Shown: piece by piece, positions 32,477-43,728 of the stretch
Position numbering within the stretch: position 1 is the stretch's first letter
How the letters are laid out: each line of letters begins with the position of its first letter
Assembly: GCA_022539475.1 (NCBI GenBank)
Contig: VCMS01000190.1
Location: 1-64,000, forward strand
DNA length: 64,000 nucleotides
Direction of reading: 5' to 3'
Source of the DNA: Gracilaria domingensis
Lineage: Eukaryota; Rhodophyta; Florideophyceae; Gracilariales; Gracilariaceae
Translations under genes and position numbers: made by a program
Notes under the pieces: generated by a model
What the model saw: the letters and a program-made list of their open reading frames with translations, nothing else
The model's database searches: none
Told to the model about the DNA's origin: nothing

Positions 32477-35400
32477 TAGCTTCTCCTTCAGGTCTTTGAA
32501 GGCTTTAACCATCTCATCGTTGAATTCTAGCTTCTGATTTCCGGACGTTGCTGCATGGAGGATTGCCGAAGTTTTGGCAAACTGCGTGATAAACCAACGG
32601 TAGTAGCCAGCAAGCCCAAGGAAGCTCCTCAGTTCAGTGGTTGTCTTAGGGATTGGAGCCGCCTTGATGGCCTCGATTTTCTTCACGTCCACTGCAACTC
32701 CGTTCTGGTCGACAACATGTCCGAGCAGTTCAATCTTGGGATGGGCAAAGTCGCACTTAGAAATCTTCAGCTTCAAACCAATGGAAGCAATTGTCCTTAG
32801 TACCAACTTGACGTGCTTGACGTGATCCGCTAAGGTTTTTGAATAGATGACCACGTCGTCCAGATAGACCTTTACAAACGGATACTTATTGAGAATAGAG
32901 TCCATCATCCTCCGAAATGTGGAGGGAGCGTTCATCAAGCCAAACGGCATGACCTCGAACTGATAGGTACCTTGGCGGCAAACGAAGGTGGTCATCTCCT
33001 TGCACCGAGGTGAAATTCTGATCTGCCAGAACCCAGAGAAGAGGTCAAGCGTAGTGAAAAACGAACAGCCGCCCAAGTCATCAAAGATTAGTCCAATATG
33101 AGGTAAAAGCCATCTGTCTGCTTTCATAACTCGGTTCAGAGATCGATAGTCCACACAGAACCTTGGCTTGCCATCCTTTTTGGTGGCAATGGCGATCGGA
33201 AAGGACCATGGCGATGTACAAGGTTTGATTATTCCAGCGTCAAGCATCTTGCCGAGTTTCTTCTTGACGACTTCATCATGCCGCGGCGGAAGCCTACGAA
33301 CTCTTGAGTGTATCGGAGTTAGCGTCGTCAGTGAGAATTCATGCATGACTGGTACATCTGCCGGTCGAAGATCATCCAAAGACCAGGCGACAACATCAAG
33401 GTCAAGTAAAACAGAAATTAGTTCCTGTTGCTTCCCGCTGGGCAAGTGCGAAAGCCTCTCAAGAATGACTTCTTCGTGACTCGTGTCAGGAGGGTAATCT
33501 TTTCGATCCAGTGTACGAATCTTGCCATCAATTGCGACAGGATTTAACAGGTAGTACTCGATCTTAGGAGCGGGACACGCGACAGTCGGCTCACTATCAC
33601 GTGAACTAGAGTGCCTATTGCCTGAACCCGTTGTAAGCCGCTTTGCCTGCGAGGAGCCGAGTTGATCTTCTGATTCCCCAACAGGTGGTGAGGGGTCCTG
33701 CGTCGAAAACTCTTCTTGAGGGAGCTCTTCCCCGAAGGCAATAACGTAACGGCCGTCGTCATCCTCCTCCAATAGCCCGTTACTACGAAAAGGCATATTG
33801 TGCACGCCGAGGTGAGGGGGGTGCGCTGGAGTGGGTACAGCATACCTAATCTGGACACGAACCGACAGAAAGTCGCTGATAAGTTCCCCGTCTTCAGGTA
33901 GTAGCAAAGTGACCTCGTCCGTAATCGGGATTGTGAGGACAGGGTCGCGGTAGAGAGGGGTACCAGACAGCTCGACTTCTTCCGGTGACGAACCATCTTC
34001 ATTTTCTTCATGATCATCTTCGTTACCATTACTCGCAACTCCTTCGTCTACCTCATCTGCATCTACTCCTGCTGCATGAACTTCTGCTTCTACTTCCACA
34101 CAATCTTCGTCCTCTTGGTCTTTCCTTCCAGAGTTCCTCGCTTCATCTTCTCCATCATCGTCAGCTGCCACCAGGAGAGGATGAGGTGGTTGAAGGCTAG
34201 TATCCGTAGTGGAACTTTCAAAGGACAAGGGATTCGGGGCGTGATAGACCGAGAGGCGCCGGTCCTCAGCGAGCTCCGCAGAACATCTCAGCTGGTTATC
34301 GGCTTCGCGTTGGCTGCCGTATAGACCCACAAACATCACGTGGTCTGCACGCGGTTCAACTCGTGAGGTCTCCTGGGAGGTTCCTTGGCCGGCGGATGCA
34401 GGTATCGCCCAGCCTACCCCGAAACGAACTACTGGTTCGGAGCTACTGTCCAGCTCTAGGACACCCATTTCTCCATACGGGAGCTCGGAGCTGTGATGAT
34501 GAAGTCGGTATCCCCTAGTGAGCTGAGGATAACGGCGGTAGACTCGAAAGATAAGATAATCTGGTTGTCGTCCCACATCCTCGGCTCGTAGAAGAACAAC
34601 GTCACCCTTGACTGGAACAATGAGATCGTGTTCATGCTCTTCATCCGATGGGGAGCCTTCGGAGTCGTCGTCGTCCACACTGTCCTCGGGCTCTTCAGCA
34701 TCCCCAAATCTTCTATTCGCGTCATCGGAGGTTTGAGGCTGAGAAACGGCGGACTCTCGCCTTTCATGATTCAAGTGCAACTGCCGAACCCCTTCCTCCA
34801 CATCCTGCAGTTGAGCAGGTGAGTGAGATCCCTGCTCGTAATTAACTTCACGACTATTCTCTGGTCTTGTGGAATATCTTTTAGGTGGTTGTACGGTGGT
34901 ACGATCCCCGTTCGTAGCGGTTAGGGCGTATATCGAGGTATCTTCTTTGTCCTTGGAGTGGGTGGCGAACTCTTCAAAGTCATCCCACTCGCTATCAGAA
35001 AAGAATGAATCCGAGGCAGACGTAAAGTCTTCACTGTCTGTTTGATCATGCTCGTCGTGAAATTCCACGCCAGGGCGGTGATAATCAAGGGGCAAAACAG
35101 TTGACGCATCGTCAAATTTCATCGATACTTGCTGAGTTCCTAAGTCCAAGCACGCTTGAAGGGACTCAAGGGCAGGACAGCCAATAATCACATCGAAGGG
35201 AGGCTTTTCAACAACCAGGAAATCCAACGGGACTCGGAGAGCACCAAACTCGAGGGGGACGTCGTGCAGGCTTTCCCGAACTAAAGACTTGGTACCGTCG
35301 GCGACGACAATCCTCCGACTCGATGGCTTCATCTCCAAACGATAACCGGTGGCATAACGCAATGGACATAAGATTAGGGATAGCACCAGAATCCAGCAGC

Positions 35401-36839
35401 GCCTTAGAACTAGTGCCATACACCGTAACATGCACCACTTTGAGAGTTTGAGGGAGTGAATGAGTATGAGCGTAACTGACATGCCTTGGAGACAGACCTC
35501 CGGAGAGAATTCGGCGAATGTCTTTCTTGGCTTCGTCCGCGTCACCGCCGACTAATTGACTAAAGGTGATGCCGGAAGGGGCTCTTGCCAATTCTTCGTA
35601 AATGTTATATTTGCCAACGTGTTCTTGAATCTTCACTCTCCGGGACTTCCCTTTAGACTTCTTCCCAGTGCCCTTCTTGGTCTTTGTCGACTTCTTGGGC
35701 TGTCCGTTGGCTTGCTGAGAAGTAGTCCTGGTGGTATGTGATTCGGGAAACATTACGGGGGATATTCCTGAGAGAGGGCCCGTTCGCTGCTGCTTGGACA
35801 AAGGCTCCCCTTCCGCATCCCTTTTTGCCGTAGCAACGGGGCCTTCCTCATCTGAAGGGTCGGCAGTCACAACTGAGACTTGGTTCTCGCCCGTTTTTTG
35901 AGAACCTCGTTTCTCACTCAGCAACTTCTCCCTCTCTGATTCGGACTTCACATCTTCAAATGCAACTTTTCGCACAACATCTGTGTTATTCTTCCTCCAG
36001 CACGTAGCTGTAGTGTGACCTAACTTGCCACAATTACCACACCGTATGCCTCGATGTGGATTAAGCTCACAACGTGCCGCAAAGTGACTGGGTTGGCTGC
36101 AATACGAACAAAGCTTTTCTGTCTCCTGGCGTCCGGCGGCAGTCGCAGCGCTCTGAGTCTTCTTCACTAGGAGGTGCAACTGTGCCATCTGGTCAGCCAA
36201 CTGATCCACTTTCGACTCCAGCGGACTTGGACGAGCAGGTTCTTTAGAACGTTGAAGAATATGCTTCGCCGGTGGGAAAGCGTTGAGGGTACCATACGAC
36301 CCGAGAGCTTTCTTTCCGCCAACAAAGTCCTTAACGAGGGCCTTTAAGGATTCATAATCATCTGCTCCACGGAATATGACAAATTGCGCAAGATCTGCAA
36401 ACTCCATGACGGCGTTTCGTAGTAACCCGAACTTAGCTTTCGAGTGAAAATCTGCCTGATCGAAGAAAGAGTCCATCTTCTTCAAAGACCCTAGCAGATC
36501 GACGTAATCTAAACGCGCCGAAACTGCCCGACGAATCCTTTCCGCCGGTTCCTCGATTGCACCGAAACGTTCAATCAAAGCGAGCTTCACCTTCTGATAG
36601 TCCTTCGCCTCAGTCGAAAGAGAGCCATCAACAGCATAGTTGTCATAGTAGAAGTCAAACGCTTCACCCTCAAGATAGCCGAGCAACTTCATAGCCCGAA
36701 CACTATCTTCTTCGTTGGAAGTAGCGAAATTCTCGAAGTAAAACAGAAACTTTCTCACGTCGACGGCAGAACCATCGAAGGAAATCACACCAGAATCAGG
36801 AGAGCCAGGCCCTCCTCGAGAGTACCATGTGGACGCCAT
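32477..36839 (-). pseudogene. Ty3/gypsy gag-pol, retrotransposon 1, frameshifted and 3'-truncated
   Basis: Read on the minus strand from ATG 36839-36837 (MASTWYSRGG). The gag frame includes two CCHC knuckles (CSYCSQPSHFAARC, CGNCGKLGHTTATC), the basic linker and the protease DSGA. One extra T in the run at 35337-35339 shifts the frame just after SIALCHRLS compared with the intact element at 48950-55450, so gag-protease ends at 35208. The remaining frame carries the acidic spacer and reverse transcriptase with YLDDVV near 32855-32870. Homology ends at 32477 inside the sequence KDLKEKL; RNase H, integrase, the C-terminal domain and the 3' LTR are missing. An element with these two lesions cannot encode its own mobilisation. 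Confidence 0.9.
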
Positions 36840-37302
36840 TTTTCGTAACAAAACAGAACGGCGCGGGTGGTGGCAAACCCAAGGAGAGGAACACAAGAAA
36901 TGCCCAAGAGTACCAGCCTAAACGGCGAAAGATAATACGGCAGCTCAGCGATAAACGCAACAGCCGAACAACAGAACTGGAGCAACACGACCTGTCTCAA
37001 TGTTCACGTCGGAACCAACAACCGACGACGGAGAGCCAGGTCAAGTAGCTAGTAGATGCACCGCACGTCCCAAGTTCGTGGATAGAACAAGGGCGTCGGT
37101 ACGATGAAAGCCGTTGCAGTGTGCACACAAGCCCACGGAGGGCAACACATTACAACTTCAGGACAGAGGGCGGGAGACCGAGCCGCCGGTAGAGAGGAGA
37201 AAAAAAGGGGGGGGGGTAAAGGTTGATGGCAGAGAAGCACAGACCGTGCTAAAAGAAAGAAACGATTGCCAAAGGAAAGGTGTTTTTAGATGTTTTGTTG
37301 GC

Positions 37303-37333
37303 TGGTGGTGGTGGTGGTGGTGGTGGTGGTGGT
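37303..37333 (+). repeat. (TGG)10 microsatellite
   Basis: Ten uninterrupted TGG triplets lie within the LTR, just upstream (in LTR orientation) of its TATA box. Not present in the other LTRs of the family. Confidence 0.95.
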
Positions 37334-37363
37334 CGAAGATAGTAAAACGAACCCGGGCCGCCA

Positions 37364-37371
37364 CTTATATA
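37364..37371 (-). promoter_or_regulatory. TATA box of retrotransposon 1 LTR
   Basis: On the minus strand CTATATAAG lies at the same relative place as ATATAAA in the intact LTRs and TATATAAA in the solo LTR, upstream of a CT-rich leader. It is the probable core promoter of the element. Confidence 0.6.
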
Positions 37372-38081
37372 GACAAATCGAACCTTCAATTCCAGTGCAG
37401 TTTCGCAGATTCGTCTGTGTGTAACTAACGAGTAACAATATGGAACCAGCGTGCAGTCTGAAGACATATCCCATTTTCGCGTGCACAAAGCCATTAGCCT
37501 TACTAATCATTCCCATCCAGACGTTTGCTTGGTAAGAACTACTCCTACTGAGCCCTTGTCTGTAGCTCATCATCTGGTTGACGAATTATCCATACATCAC
37601 TTCTTGCTGTCATTTTTCCACTGCGGGAGGGAACTCAAAACGAGTTCAATCTGAGACCTGTTTCGTGAAGCTCGGGGGTTACGTACACTATGCACGGAAT
37701 TTCAACGGGATTCATCCAGCGGTTACTGCTGACGAAAATAGAAGCGCAACACCACGGAGCACAAATCCAAATTCATGAAAACCCTACCAATCGTCCCCCC
37801 CTCGAGGTGTTCTGAGGCAGCCCAAATTCATTGCACGTCACATGATCAGTTAGGTTAAGGGACACGCCCTTGGTCCTTAACCTATTCTTTTGTGTGGTAG
37901 GGATTGCTTCCCTCCTCTCACCAGGGACTGTCTGATGTATGTCCCCAAATTCGGTCATGTCTGGACATATACCTTTGGTCTGAATTTGTGCCTTGCTGTA
38001 GGTAGGGGGTGGCATAGCTCATGAGGTTGTGTACCGGGGATATCCCAAATTCAGCATAGTGCATGGTTGGAATTTTGATGT

Positions 38082-38498
38082 TTGTGTTCTTGTACTGTGC
38101 CGCTCGGTGGAATGGGGTCTCGCGTGATCTCCGCCAACGTCGCCATGTCGTTGCCGCTATCTCCGTCTTCTCTTTCGCAGCCCGTCGTGTTCTCGCCTTC
38201 GGCTCCTTTGCCGGAGCCGTTGGCACTGCCCGGTCCTGCGCCGCTTCCCGCTCCGCCGGCCAGCGACGTGGGGTCGGACAGTTCCGTTCAGTTCGATCGC
38301 TTCCGCCCTGCTCGCCGTGGTGAAAGGCGTGGCCACCTTCACTGTGGCTGCGCCTTTGACCTCTCCAGGGCCTATCTCGGCGGCTTCGAGGAGGCTCTGA
38401 TGATGGTGGAGCGTTTAGCGCGTGAACCGATATGGACGATTCTCTTTCAGCTGAGGGAAAAAGCGCGTGCGATCCATGATCAACTCTTCCGCCATTAG
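38082..38498 (+). CDS. ORF antisense to the LTR of retrotransposon 1, 138 codons
   Basis: Lies at about the same distance from the LTR inner end as the conserved antisense ORFs in the other two LTRs (1254 bases, against 1187 and about 1010). The N-half is rich in Ser, Pro and Leu; the C-half is charged and helical-looking (FEEALMMVERLA, QLREKARAIHDQLF). I cannot align it convincingly with the other antisense proteins, so position is the main argument. An AATAAA at about 38531 follows the stop on the same strand and could serve as its polyadenylation signal. Confidence 0.35.
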   Translation: MCSCTVPLGGMGSRVISANVAMSLPLSPSSLSQPVVFSPSAPLPEPLALPGPAPLPAPPASDVGSDSSVQFDRFRPARRGERRGHLHCGCAFDLSRAYLGGFEEALMMVERLAREPIWTILFQLREKARAIHDQLFRH

Positions 38499-38650
38499 AC
38501 TCCCTACTGCCTTGTTGGCCCATATATGCAATAAAAGATAATTTGCTTGTCCATTCATCCCGTTGTTACTGCGCTTGCAACTACTACTTCACACTATTGT
38601 ATTATCTCTGCCTAGATTACAATAGAATTGGACACTGTATTTGAATACAG

Positions 38651-38914
38651 TGATTGGTGCCTTTGCGCTTCCATACCATGACGTTAGGTTGCTCACCATC
38701 TAAAACGCTGCGCTGTACCTGGCCCGTGTCAGAATGGCTGCATTGTACAACAGATATGTGGCTGGTTCAAGTATTCACCGACGGACAGCTGCTCTAAATA
38801 CTGGTATTTCTCATTAGGGACGCATGGCCGGCTCAAGAAATGGCCCGCGGGAACAGCAAGGCCTCACGTTAGGGAGAAGAACCGACGGTGTTCCTCCTAC
38901 ATTCTTTGAGTTCA
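38651..38914. other. Spacer without gene
   Basis: Nothing recognisable; a short perfect palindrome, CTGTATTTGAATACAG, lies at about 38634-38649, just at the left edge. The stretch may be host DNA next to the LTR. Confidence 0.4.
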
Positions 38915-39175
38915 ATGGGTGCTCGAATTGCTTTAGACTTATACCAAATGCAAATCTTTAGAGTCATTTAAGCACACGTTCGACAGGTGCATTTAGATGC
39001 CCGCATCCACGACGTCAATTTTCTACTCGGTTCAAGTCTCGGCTTACCGCGCATGCCCGAACACACATGCGAGATGATACTAGAGAAAGGATGTCGGCAA
39101 ATGAATGCCCGATCTGCAACAAGAAATTCTCCGCATCATATACTCTTGCAAGATATTGTCGCGATGTGCATGGTG
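38915..39175 (+). pseudogene. Remains of a three-finger C2H2 zinc-finger gene
   Basis: One plus-strand frame reads three degenerate fingers in tandem. Finger 1 starts CSNCFRLIPNANL, hits TAG at 38959, then SHLSTR (second ligand His replaced by Arg). It is followed by STGAFRCPHP, a remnant of the classic TGE/KP linker. Finger 2 is CPHPRRQFSTRF then LTAHARTH, lacking its second Cys. Finger 3 is CPICNKKFSASYTLARY then CRDVH, with the first His ligand changed to Tyr (TAT for CAT at about 39148). The frame stops soon after at VELNRQ. The spacing and linker leave little doubt about the family; the stop and lost ligands show it is dead. Confidence 0.65.
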
Positions 39176-39931
39176 TTGAACTTAATCGACAATGAATATG
39201 CATACCATCTACGTTACCAATAAAGTCCTCGCAGTAGAATCATACTCTTATCAATAAATCTGCAATGCTATTGTGGACGCCATTTTGGGGGGAAACAGCG
39301 CGGGTGGTGACATATCCAAGGGGGACAAAAGATATTCTCGAGAGTACCAGCCCAAAGGGGCAACAGATTAACGTAGCTCGGATGCATGCAGGAGCAGACA
39401 AGATAACCCCAAGACAGATAGAAACTCTCCGCAAACAGAAAGACGGGAGAGGAATCAAACGAGGATATGGCTCGGCCTCTGATGCCGAGAGCCAACACAA
39501 CAACAGAATGCAAAACCAACAAACCAAGACACACAAGGTTGTCGGCCGAATGACAGAACGAACCAAACTGGTTCGAATGAAAAGGGTGCCGACTGGATAG
39601 ACGACACTTCCTATGTCATCAGCGAGAACAAGGACAAAAAGACGAGAGAGGCGGTGGCAATGTGCGAACGGGCCCAAAAGGACGGCAGCACAAGGCGACT
39701 CTTTAGAAAAGGGCGGGAGAGCCGGCCGCCAAGAATAAGGAAACGCGAAAAGAAGGTTGATGGATAAGACGCGCAAACTGCGCTAATAGATGATGTTGGG
39801 TGCCAAAAGGGGAAAGCTGGGAGATGATGACGAAGAAAAAGGGGAAACGATTTGCAAAGATTGGGAGAGTGGTCGTCGAGAGAGAGTGGTCTGCCCGAGC
39901 CGAGTTGACTGTGAGGGCTCGAACTGGGGGA

Positions 39932-39939
39932 TTTATATA
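39932..39939 (-). promoter_or_regulatory. TATA box of the solo LTR
   Basis: TATATAAA on the minus strand, in a context (GTCTATATAAA) matching the TATA region of retrotransposon 1. It marks the U3/R side of the LTR. Confidence 0.55.
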
Positions 39940-40089
39940 GACAACCATTTGCCCTTATAAACGTTTGTGGTGAATACCCTAGTGTGGTGGCCATGACATG
40001 TCAAGCTGGTAGGCGAGACAAGTTGTTCTGGCTCACTAGAGATATCTGTTGGAATCTAATTTGAGGGCATTTTCTGTCCATGCAATGCT

Positions 40090-40698
40090 ATGATGTCTGT
40101 TCCTGTTGCTTTATTATGTTGGCTCATGATTGGTTCAACCATACCAGCAAAACCCCAAGTTGGGAGTTTTGCTGGTATGGTGGCTTGTTTCAGCTCTACC
40201 GCTTATTTAGCTAGTGCTTCTGAGATCTCCCTACTGTCCGTGACGGGTCGTTGCACAACTTTTACCATTTCTAGATTCAACATATCTGCAAAAGAAGCTT
40301 TGGCGACAGTTACAGATGATGACTCCGCTGGTCCCGACGTTCCCAAGTTAAGCTCGACCTGTGTTATCGAGCGCGAGGCCAAGGGAGTCCTTACGGATAG
40401 GATTCAATGTGAAGAGGACGCCGCGCTCGAAGACGAAGACGAGGATGCCTCCGAAGAACGTAACGAAGCCCAGCTATTCGCATGTGAAAAAGCTCTTTAC
40501 GACTTTCTGTTTAAGCGTGGAGTATCTCTTGACGAGTTTACAGAAAATCTGAATGAGCTACCGGAACTATTTGTGAGCGGAATGGGCGTGGTTGGCGCTA
40601 TCGATGATGGCATTGCGCTCATCTTCCCGTGCACGCGCTTTCCATCTTGTACACAATGCCGTGAAGTCAATGCTTTTGTCTTTATGAGTGGCTCCTAA
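40090..40698 (+). CDS. ORF antisense to the solo LTR, conserved with the LTR ORF of retrotransposon 2
   Basis: 202 codons on the strand opposite to LTR transcription. From about residue 68 it aligns with the 136-residue antisense ORF of the intact LTRs: TVTDDDSAGPDVP (other: TMTDDDTDHSDVP), an acidic stretch, then EAQLFACEKALYDFLFKRGV (other: EAQLFACEEALYDFLFKRGI) and NLNELPELFV (other: NLNELPVLFV). The ATG used in the other LTRs is ATA here, so translation would have to start upstream at 40090; the extra N-terminus is hydrophobic and may not be genuine. Conservation of protein despite poor DNA alignment elsewhere suggests past selection on the protein. Function is unknown; no domain was recognised. 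Confidence 0.6.
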   Translation: MMSVPVALLCWLMIGSTIPAKPQVGSFAGMVACFSSTAYLASASEISLLSVTGRCTTFTISRFNISAKEALATVTDDDSAGPDVPKLSSTCVIEREAKGVLTDRIQCEEDAALEDEDEDASEERNEAQLFACEKALYDFLFKRGVSLDEFTENLNELPELFVSGMGVVGAIDDGIALIFPCTRFPSCTQCREVNAFVFMSGS

Positions 40699-41275
40699 CA
40701 GAGTTCAATTGCTTTCTGCGTTCAAGTAAACCATGTCTTCCTTATACGAATGTAGATATACAGTACCAACGGCGATGAAAAATAGTAGTAGCAACAGCAA
40801 TGGGGATTACTGGATGTTATGTGCGACGGTGCTTGGTACAATAGCGGTAGGTGACGGCATGTGACGACAGCGGGGGCCCTGAAATGTGGCAGTGGTGACG
40901 TTGGCGCCGCTACCATTGCCCCAGCACGGACAGCGAGACGGCGCACAGGGGCACGCGACATTTCCTTCTTCCTGGGCTCAGTGCGGCACGCAACGGCATC
41001 GATGTTCGTGTAAAACGACGCCGAATCAAACCGAGGGCGGCAATGGCGTCCTTGCAATTGTCGACGAGAATCGGATCGTCGGCCTTGAAAATGTGGGCGC
41101 AGTTGCTGCAAAGACCTTGGACGGATACGCTGAGACGGTAGTCTTGCGCGTCACAGCAGCGAGCGCGTCGCGTCAGCGAAGGTGGTGAAAAGTGTCGAAG
41201 ATAAAGAAACAAATTGATTGGGAGTGTTTTTGCGGAGGCGGGGCACTCTCCTGGGGCATGCGGGCTAAGACTACA

Positions 41276-43728
41276 TACTGTGAAGCAAATAGCGATGTTA
41301 CGATTAAAACAATACTAGTAAATATGTAGCTTCCAAAACATTTGCGTTATTAAAGTAGCAAATTGTTGCCTGGAGAGAACTACTCACTACGACTACGTTG
41401 ATTTGTTAGGAAACACTGTTTCTTCCTGGGCGTAGTGTTAGCCTCCAGTATGCACATTTTTGTCCACAAGGTATTCTCGAAAGAGGAAAGTTACCACAAG
41501 AAGTAAGTTTCATTTTTTAAATTTGACTTTCTACATCTTTATTTTTGAACATAATAATACAGCCAAACTTGGAATAAACGTTGTTTTATAGATCACAATG
41601 ACTTTTCACAAGTAAAAAGCTGAAATAAATGAATAGTTTCTTTATTTTGCAAGTTTTTTTTGTGCGAGATATACCACTTTAGACAAGATATATCGGTTCT
41701 TCTTTGTTCGAAAGTAAAAAACGAAATTGATGGTTAGAGTAAATTGTTTCTATACTTGAAGGATCTACTATACTTCTTTGACGTTCGAAAACCGTTTTTC
41801 AGATATATGATGATCTCATTAAGTTGTAACCAAACTAATTTAAGTGAGAACCAGAACTTCGTGATCAAAAACCGTCCAAGGAAGAAGATGAAAATGTTTC
41901 GTGGCCATACAAAGCATTCAAGGCCTTACGAAATGAAAGGTAAGGACAAACGTAGCCCAAATGATTTTCATTATATTTAAAAATACAATTTTTTGAAGTC
42001 TTGCTTTGACATTTTTGCTTGACTTGAGCGCATACTTTCGCTGTACAGCTCTACAGTAATTCCATGACACTTTGTGGAGTGGTAAGACCCGCATTCTTTT
42101 CCATCCGCCTCCACAAGGAGATGCGGGAAAAAGCACTTTGTGCAAAATAATGAAATAATCAAGTACGAGTTTTTAAAATGTGATACCTCCTAAACAAGGG
42201 GCATATACTGTGCTTGCTACGCGTCTGAAGTAAATAATCGCGTCATAATGTCCACGCTTGCAACGTGAGACAACGGCATACATACCGTATCGTAGACTTA
42301 CAGGTAGGTTCGAACTCATAACTGTGATAACACGTTGAAAAAGTTAACTTTTCGAAAAAAACGTAAACTTTATTATGGCATAAACTCTGTCGTTAGTATG
42401 ACAAAAGAACTTAGTTTAGGTTTAACGTAGGAGATCTATACCTACTGTATCGAGGCATATAAAGAGTATTAAAAGAAAAAAACCACAAAAAGTTTTTACG
42501 ATAGTGTAAGTCAGCAAAAGTGGCGTGTTTTAGCAGAAAAAGCACTTTGTATTACGCTATAAAAACATTTATTTTATCAGATTTTGTATATTTGTTCTGC
42601 TATATTACTTTTACATCTTCTATTTCACACATATTTTTGTTTAGACTTTTTATCTCTCTTTTTATGGCAACATGAAGTTTCTTTGAAACCTTATCTACTA
42701 AAACGCGAAATATGAGACATGAATGCTCCGGATGACGCAAAAGTCTTACAAAGCTTACAATATAAACCAATGAGGTCAAAATGCGAAACTACTTTAATGT
42801 AGTACATTTTTGTACTGCTACAGCAATGCCCAATAATGTACATGCGCCATTAAATTTAATGCAACGAAACCATTATATATTAAGAGCTCACTGTAAAGTG
42901 TGCAAAAATTAGATTTTCCAGCATCTCCCAGATATCATCAAGTTCCGAAAAGACACTTCCCAGCTCGTGACAGTCGCTCGTCACGATCTGCAGGGTCACA
43001 AGAAGTCACATATAGCAAAATGTGACTCTTTGTGACTGCTATCTGAAGCTGACAGCAATAGATCACGAATAGCCATTCAAAAATTCTAGTTTTCTATTTG
43101 AATTTGAATTGCTTGTTCTTAGGTGTCTTGATCTGGTTGTATAAATTCAAATTTAGATTTCCGCAAGTGCAATAGTATTTCCGGGAACCAGGAGGATGAT
43201 TTATTTGGAGCGGAGGTCTTGGCGGGAAGAGCGATCTACAAAATTCTTCCAGCATCTTTGACCTTCAGCACACTAGCAGTCTGTCTCGTCGCCCGTCTCC
43301 TTATGACACTGGACGTCTCGCCAGGTCCTCATCGATGCGGTTTTAACACAGTACTAGACCTTTAACTTTTCTTATCACCCACACCGCCCACCCTGGGAGC
43401 AGTGATGTTTCCTTGAAACACACTGAACGCGCAAAGCCATGCTTTGCGGAGCAACAGAGCCCTCTGAGCGGTTGCTCGCTCTGGGTCTCCCACACTTTCC
43501 AAAGAATAAAGATCGCTCCAAGAGCCTAACGACAGAGACTAATAAAAGAGTCTATACTTTAGACGTGCCCGCACGTAAACTCGTTCTGAGTTGTCTCATA
43601 TTTATTCATGAATCTACAGCGTATCCTGTGAACCACCTAGAGCAAAGAAGCATTGGCACTCTGCTATGCTCCCCTGATCATTCCGGAAAGCTCAAAAAGA
43701 GCTGCTAAAGCATCACGCACGATATCGT
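41276..43728. other. AT-rich stretch without recognised gene
   Basis: Strongly AT-rich between about 41400 and 42900. It shares short words with 60260-60730 in opposite orientation (for example GCGGGAAAAAGC followed by CTTTGTGCAAA, and TTTTGCTGACTTACA), so it holds a decayed dispersed repeat. A pair of hairpins lies at 42965-43036. The plus frame at 43439-43708 (89 codons) near the VWA gene has no recognised motif. Confidence 0.5.
42965..43036. repeat. Two adjacent GTCAC-type hairpins
   Basis: TCGTGAC/GTCACGA (42965-42971, 42980-42986) is followed by arms at 42995-43010 (GTCACAAGAAGTCACA) and 43021-43036 (TGTGACTCTTTGTGAC), pairing at 14 of 16 positions. It may be a binding-site cluster or foldback; no function can be assigned. 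Confidence 0.6.

Larger units (their letters stand above)
36828..38650 (-). repeat. 5' LTR of retrotransposon 1 (outer boundary approximate)
   Basis: The inner edge is precise: TGTGGACGCCAT at 36828 is the complement of the LTR end ATGGCGTCCACA shared with the other LTRs. The LTR is colinear in parts with the intact LTR (for example the region complementary to 37110-37250) but much diverged. Since no 3' LTR survives, the outer boundary cannot be fixed; somewhere between 38522 and 38650 is my estimate. Confidence 0.6.
39272..41275 (-). repeat. Solo LTR of the same Ty3/gypsy family
   Basis: In minus orientation it ends ATGGCGTCCACA at 39272, exactly like the intact LTRs. Its start, complementary to 41225-41275, matches theirs from the AGGAGAGTGCCCCGCC region through CACTCCCAATCAATTTG (intact: CACTCCCGAACAATTTT). 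No internal retrotransposon sequence flanks either side, so it is a solo LTR, probably left by LTR-LTR recombination. It is clearly older than the intact element: alignment is patchy and no 5-bp target duplication is evident. The outer boundary at 41275 is chosen from a terminal TG and is uncertain. Confidence 0.7.

Noticed and set aside
33544..34767. Secondary frames inside the retrotransposon acidic spacer
   Set aside because: Low-complexity GAA/GAT-rich coding DNA leaves other frames open; the pol frame explains the region.
42280..42320. Possible tRNA because of GGTTCGAACTC
   Set aside because: No acceptor stem, D-arm or anticodon arm can be folded around it.
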